A stretch of DNA of 64,000 bases, from the NCBI RefSeq assembly GCF_014189505.1, contig NZ_CP050301.1, forward strand, positions 3,727,501 through 3,791,500, written 5' to 3'. Under the pieces are notes generated by a model. The model had not been told where the DNA came from. It worked only from the letters and a program-made list of their open reading frames with translations, and ran no database searches. Of the stretch, positions 61,127-64,000 are shown in pieces. A program made the translations under genes and the position numbers. This DNA is from Phyllobacterium sp. 628. GTDB taxonomy: Bacteria; Pseudomonadota; Alphaproteobacteria; Rhizobiales; Rhizobiaceae. The first letter of the stretch is position 1, and the number at the start of each line of letters is the position of its first letter.

Positions 61127-61783
61127 ATGTTTTCAGAGAAAGAAATTAAGGAAATCAGCAACGAAGCCACAGGGGCAAACATCGAACCCGCAGCACTGCT
61201 CGCCATAGCGGAAGTCGAGAGCGGCGGGACGATCTTCTACAAAATCAATGGACGCTATGAACCGCCCATTCGTTTCGAGGGGCACTATTTCGACAGGCTT
61301 CTCCCAATTGAGGAGCGGCGGTTTGCCCGCTCCAAGGGCCTATCGAGCAACCTGGCGGGCGGCGTTAAAAATCCGGCATCGCAGGAAGCGCGATGGAAGT
61401 TGCTTGAACAGGCCGCAGCAATCAACCGGGAGGCCGCTTACAAATCCGTGTCTTGGGGCATCGGCCAGGTCATGGGTGAAAACTGGGAGCATCTCGGCTA
61501 CCCCAATGTGGATGCACTTGTTGAAGAGGCACGCAGTTCCCTTGCGGGGCAAGTCAGGATCATGATCCGCTTCATTCTCTGGAAGGCGCTGCGTTCGGCA
61601 TTGCGGCGTCATGATTGGAAGCGGTTCGCCTATTGCTATAATGGACCAAGTTACGCTGAGAACCACTACACAACAAAACTGAAGCAGGCCTATGCGCGCT
61701 ACGTCACGCTATTGGCCGGTATGCGACCATTGAATTCGCCGAAACCTGCTCTTGATGTGGACAAAACAGTCACACATCATTAA
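61127..61783 (+). CDS. N-acetylmuramidase-family endolysin-like protein (DUF3380)
   Basis: A 218-residue peptidoglycan hydrolase of the N-acetylmuramidase (DUF3380) family, common in phages. The domain covers residues 15-200, with Leu-Ala-Ile-Ala-Glu-Val-Glu-Ser-Gly-Gly giving the probable catalytic Glu31, and Ser-Trp-Gly-Ile-Gly-Gln-Val-Met-Gly and Tyr-Cys-Tyr-Asn-Gly-Pro in the second half. No signal peptide is seen and no holin or phage gene lies nearby, so this may be a captured phage or gene-transfer-agent gene. It is divergent from trhO. Confidence 0.78.
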   Translation: MFSEKEIKEISNEATGANIEPAALLAIAEVESGGTIFYKINGRYEPPIRFEGHYFDRLLPIEERRFARSKGLSSNLAGGVKNPASQEARWKLLEQAAAINREAAYKSVSWGIGQVMGENWEHLGYPNVDALVEEARSSLAGQVRIMIRFILWKALRSALRRHDWKRFAYCYNGPSYAENHYTTKLKQAYARYVTLLAGMRPLNSPKPALDVDKTVTHH

Positions 61784-61818
61784 ATCGATTGAACCCCAGA
61801 ACCAGCGGAGAGATTGAC

Positions 61819-62460
61819 ATGGCTCAGAAGACCGATTTGCTTTTACCCGTCCTCAAAGGCCAGCCGGTTATTCCGGTCATTCTCATCCATGATCTGGCTG
61901 ATGCCGTTCCCCTCGCCCGCGCTCTGGCTGCGGGCGGGCTTCCCGCCATCGAAATTACGCTTCGCACGCCAGTTGCGCTTGAAGCCATTCGTGCCGTGGC
62001 CAATGAAGTGCCGGAGGCCATTGTTGGCGCCGGTACCATCCTCAACGCCCGCCAGTATGAAGAAGCGAGTGCCGCCGGCTCACGCTTCATCGTCAGCCCC
62101 GGCGCAACACCGCAGCTTCTCAAAGCCGCGAACACCGGCAAGGTGCCACTGCTTCCCGGTGCCATTACCCCGGCAGAAATCATGTCGTTGCGCGAAGAAG
62201 GCTATACGATGCTCAAGTTCTTCCCGGCCGAACAGGCAGGCGGTGCTTCGTTCCTGAAGTCGCTGTCTTCACCATTCGCCGGAACCCTGTTCTGCCCGAC
62301 AGGCGGTATCGGTGCAGCCAATGCGAAGACTTATCTTGACCTGCCGAATGTCGTCTGCGTTGGCGGTTCGTGGGTCGCCCCGGAAAATCTGGTCAAAGCC
62401 GGAAACTGGGATGAGATCACTCGCCTTGCCGCGGAAGCTGTGAAATTGGCAAAGGCCTAG
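61819..62460 (+). CDS. eda: 2-dehydro-3-deoxy-phosphogluconate aldolase
   Basis: A 213-residue class I KDPG aldolase splitting 2-keto-3-deoxy-6-phosphogluconate into pyruvate and glyceraldehyde 3-phosphate. The catalytic Glu45 lies in Ile-Glu-Ile-Thr-Leu-Arg and the Schiff-base Lys133 in Leu-Lys-Phe-Phe-Pro-Ala-Glu. The start has GGAGAG nine bases upstream. It is part of the Entner-Doudoroff pathway; no edd is in the window. It may also accept KDPGal. Confidence 0.9.
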   Translation: MAQKTDLLLPVLKGQPVIPVILIHDLADAVPLARALAAGGLPAIEITLRTPVALEAIRAVANEVPEAIVGAGTILNARQYEEASAAGSRFIVSPGATPQLLKAANTGKVPLLPGAITPAEIMSLREEGYTMLKFFPAEQAGGASFLKSLSSPFAGTLFCPTGGIGAANAKTYLDLPNVVCVGGSWVAPENLVKAGNWDEITRLAAEAVKLAKA

Positions 62461-62482
62461 AGCGCTTTTTCTGCATCGCCTT

Positions 62483-62791
62483 GGTGCGTGGTTCGCCCTT
62501 CGACAAGCTCAGGAGCTCACCATGAGGGAAATTGTAGATTGCAGAGACACCGTTTATCTCCCCCTTGCGGGGGAGAAAGCGATTTCAGCATCTTAGCCTC
62601 TTGGCTAAGTGCTAGAAATCGCAAGAGAGGGGAATTCGTTAAACCAGCTTACCCCCTCCCTTGGATTTTCTAAGGATTTAGCGAAGAGGCTAAATCCAAG
62701 AAAATCCGTTCTCTTCCGCAAGGGGAGAGATAATCAGTGCCCCGCCTTGCAGCAGCGCTCTCCCTCATGGTGAGCTTGTCGAACCACGCAC
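62483..62791. repeat. REP-like inverted-repeat element B, copy 4, with nested insertion
   Basis: The outer arms (about 62483-62530 and 62760-62791) match the other B copies. The left arm carries small tandem-like insertions around TTCG and GCTC. The core pieces GATTGCAGA and CCTTGCAGCAGCG are pushed apart by a second palindromic element at 62554-62733. This is a natural example of one repeat having landed inside another. No gene is seen in 62461-62867. Confidence 0.8.
62554..62733. repeat. palindromic element C inside element B copy 4
   Basis: An approx. 180-base unit flanked by TTATCTCCCCCTTGCGGGGG-type arms (62554-62577) and the inverted TTCTCTTCCGCAAGGGGAGA (62709-62728). Inside are two strong hairpins: GCGATTTC/GAAATCGC with an inner CTTAGC/GGCTAAG (62579-62621) and GATTTTCT/AGAAAATC with inner GGATTTAGC/GCTAAATCC (62664-62706). 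Its arms share the C-rich CTCCCCC feature with element A but the rest differs. Confidence 0.75.
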
Positions 62792-62818
62792 AATCGAATT
62801 GCAATCAGATATCAAACA

Positions 62819-62850
62819 AAAAGGGCGGCTCTGGAGCCGCCCTTTCTTTT
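62819..62850 (-). terminator. terminator of the last gene
   Basis: On the minus strand GGGCGGCT and AGCCGCCC pair around CCAG and are followed by TTTTT. It lies 20 bases past the stop of the terminal gene. Confidence 0.85.
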
Positions 62851-62867
62851 GAACTATTGGCCAACAA

Positions 62868-64000
62868 TCAATTGGTTGTGGTGAACTTCGCAATCGACAT
62901 GAACGTAACGGCCTTGCCGGTGAACTTGTTGGCATCGGCAACGGGAAGCGCTTGCTGGAAACCAGCTGTGTAGACAGTGGTTGGTGCAGCGCGCATTGCT
63001 TCATTGCGCAGAACAGCCGGTTCAACATTCGGCGAAGTTTCCGCCACCTGCTGGTTCGACAGAGCACGATCAGACACATCCGATGAAACCTGAATAGCCT
63101 TGTTGCCCTGGTTCTGGGCTGCCTGACGGCGCGGCTTGGATGTCTTATTGGTCGTGATCACACCACTATCAAGCATGGCAACCGGATCGGCAGAGCCGCC
63201 GGCGTCGAGCATCGTGCGGCGCAACGAGGGCTGCGGTTCAGCCGAGGCCATCTGCGTGTTCTGAGCGGCTGCAGGCTTGTTGCGAACAACGCGGCCGCCA
63301 GTGGTCGCTGGCAAGGTTGGCATGGCCGATGCAGGCTGGACAGTCGCAACAGCCGGCGCCTTCGGATGGGCGGCATCGGACTGCTTGATGATTGTTTCCA
63401 GATCATCATGCGGCACCTGAATCTCTTCCTGATCCGCAACGACGGCAGCTTTTGCGGTCGGCATGGCCGGACGCGGATTTGGCACAACAGATGCAACCAT
63501 CATATCACTATGCTTCGGACCGGTTTGCGGCTTGTCGAATGGCACAGGAACCAGCGCATTGACCATTTCCGGCTGCGCAGGTGCAGGCTCATTTGCCGGT
63601 GTATCGACATTGGCCGCAATCATATCACGTATCGCACCAGCGCTATCCGTAGGACGCGGGGTCGGCAAAGCGGCAACCACTGTCGATGGCTCTTCAGCCA
63701 ATGCATTCAGCGTATCCGGTGCACCTGCTGCCGGCGCCGGCGCATAATCCGGGCGGCGCAGAGGTACTGGAACAGCAAACGCCAGGGCAGCATTGTCTTC
63801 CGGCGAAGCGGCAACCGGCGCATCAGGACGCGGCGCTGTCAAAGGTGCAGGCGCATTGCGCGTCGGCAAAGCAGGAGCTGCAGTGGCAGGCTGTGCATCA
63901 GCAACGCCCGGCAGTGACGATGGAGCGGCACCGCCTTCATCATCATCCGATGCCGCCGCTGGAGCCGCACGGGCTACACTGCGCGATGGCGTGGGAGCCG
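62868..64000 (-). CDS. C-terminal part of a Pro/Ala-rich protein, possibly a D-alanyl-D-alanine carboxypeptidase
   Basis: The minus-strand frame is open from the stop at 62868 to the window end, so at least 377 C-terminal residues are present and the N-terminus is missing. The visible part is a long, low-complexity Pro/Ala tail with many Pro-Ala-Pro and Pro-Arg-Pro steps. The C-terminal block, Ala-Phe/Tyr-Thr-Ala-Gly-Phe-Gln-Gln and a Phe-Thr-Gly-Lys-Ala-Val-Thr-Phe, resembles the end of rhizobial serine-type D-Ala-D-Ala carboxypeptidases by recall. The catalytic domain is not in the window, so function stays tentative. Confidence 0.5.
   Translation of the reverse strand, partial: APTPSRSVARAAPAAASDDDEGGAAPSSLPGVADAQPATAAPALPTRNAPAPLTAPRPDAPVAASPEDNAALAFAVPVPLRRPDYAPAPAAGAPDTLNALAEEPSTVVAALPTPRPTDSAGAIRDMIAANVDTPANEPAPAQPEMVNALVPVPFDKPQTGPKHSDMMVASVVPNPRPAMPTAKAAVVADQEEIQVPHDDLETIIKQSDAAHPKAPAVATVQPASAMPTLPATTGGRVVRNKPAAAQNTQMASAEPQPSLRRTMLDAGGSADPVAMLDSGVITTNKTSKPRRQAAQNQGNKAIQVSSDVSDRALSNQQVAETSPNVEPAVLRNEAMRAAPTTVYTAGFQQALPVADANKFTGKAVTFMSIAKFTTTN

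Noticed and set aside
44952-62791. CRISPR array from repeated 30-base arms
   Set aside because: The copies are far apart, paired as inverted repeats and have similar cores, not spacers.

Overview
The window looks like chromosomal DNA of an alphaproteobacterium of the order Rhizobiales, near Brucella/Ochrobactrum or Phyllobacterium. This placement is inferred from gene content and regulatory style: Zur boxes of the AATGTAAT-N3-ATTACATT type, an ornithine decarboxylase leader resembling the alphaproteobacterial speF RNA, a rhizobial-type Pho box, an aztABCD zinc system, and several families of palindromic intergenic repeats. No rRNA, tRNA, CRISPR array, intact transposase or prophage was seen. 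The content is metabolic and transport-related.

Left part (1-16000). A Rieske-type betaine demethylase pair (gbcA/gbcB-like) lies on the minus strand behind a well-formed cobalamin riboswitch. Next comes a long minus-strand sugar-acid operon, about 13650 down to 2881: binding protein, two permeases and an ATPase of a sugar ABC transporter, an acid-sugar dehydratase, a mutarotase, a Gfo/Idh/MocA dehydrogenase, a MaoC-like protein, an SDR dehydrogenase, a fumarylacetoacetate-hydrolase-family enzyme and L-fuconate dehydratase. An IclR regulator and a COG3618 lactonase are divergent. Together they fit non-phosphorylating L-fucose (or related 6-deoxysugar) breakdown to pyruvate and lactate.

Middle (16000-31000). 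A Kef-type K+/H+ antiporter, a DUF924 protein and a TerC-CBS-CorC membrane protein precede a zinc regulon: COG0523 GTPase, aztD, aztC, aztB, aztA and zur, with two near-identical Zur palindromes. A TetR-controlled EmrAB-type efflux pair (two GAACC-N4-GGTTC operators) and a MOSC protein follow.

Right-centre (31600-44900). A Pho-box-preceded AfuABC-like ABC transporter is followed by a minus-strand cluster of an iron-type alcohol dehydrogenase, aldehyde dehydrogenase, PuuA-like gamma-glutamyl ligase, APC permease and N-formylglutamate-amidohydrolase-like enzyme, with a divergent RpiR regulator. The enzyme set suggests catabolism of an amino alcohol through gamma-glutamylated intermediates. 6-phosphogluconate dehydrogenase follows.

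Right part (45000-64000). This holds a GlxA-type regulator with an isochorismatase-fold hydrolase, an esterase, a GNAT protein, ornithine decarboxylase with a structured leader and a 47-codon upstream ORF, an amidase, a frameshifted LysR gene, a ZevAB-like zinc exporter/importer pair, an aminotransferase, modABC, a DUF533 protein, a frameshifted trhO, a lone muramidase, a KDPG aldolase and the C-terminus of a Pro/Ala-rich protein running off the end. Four copies of a REP-like inverted-repeat element are scattered here, one carrying another palindromic element inside it. Two genes (lysR, trhO) each lack one base, which may be real mutations or sequence errors.
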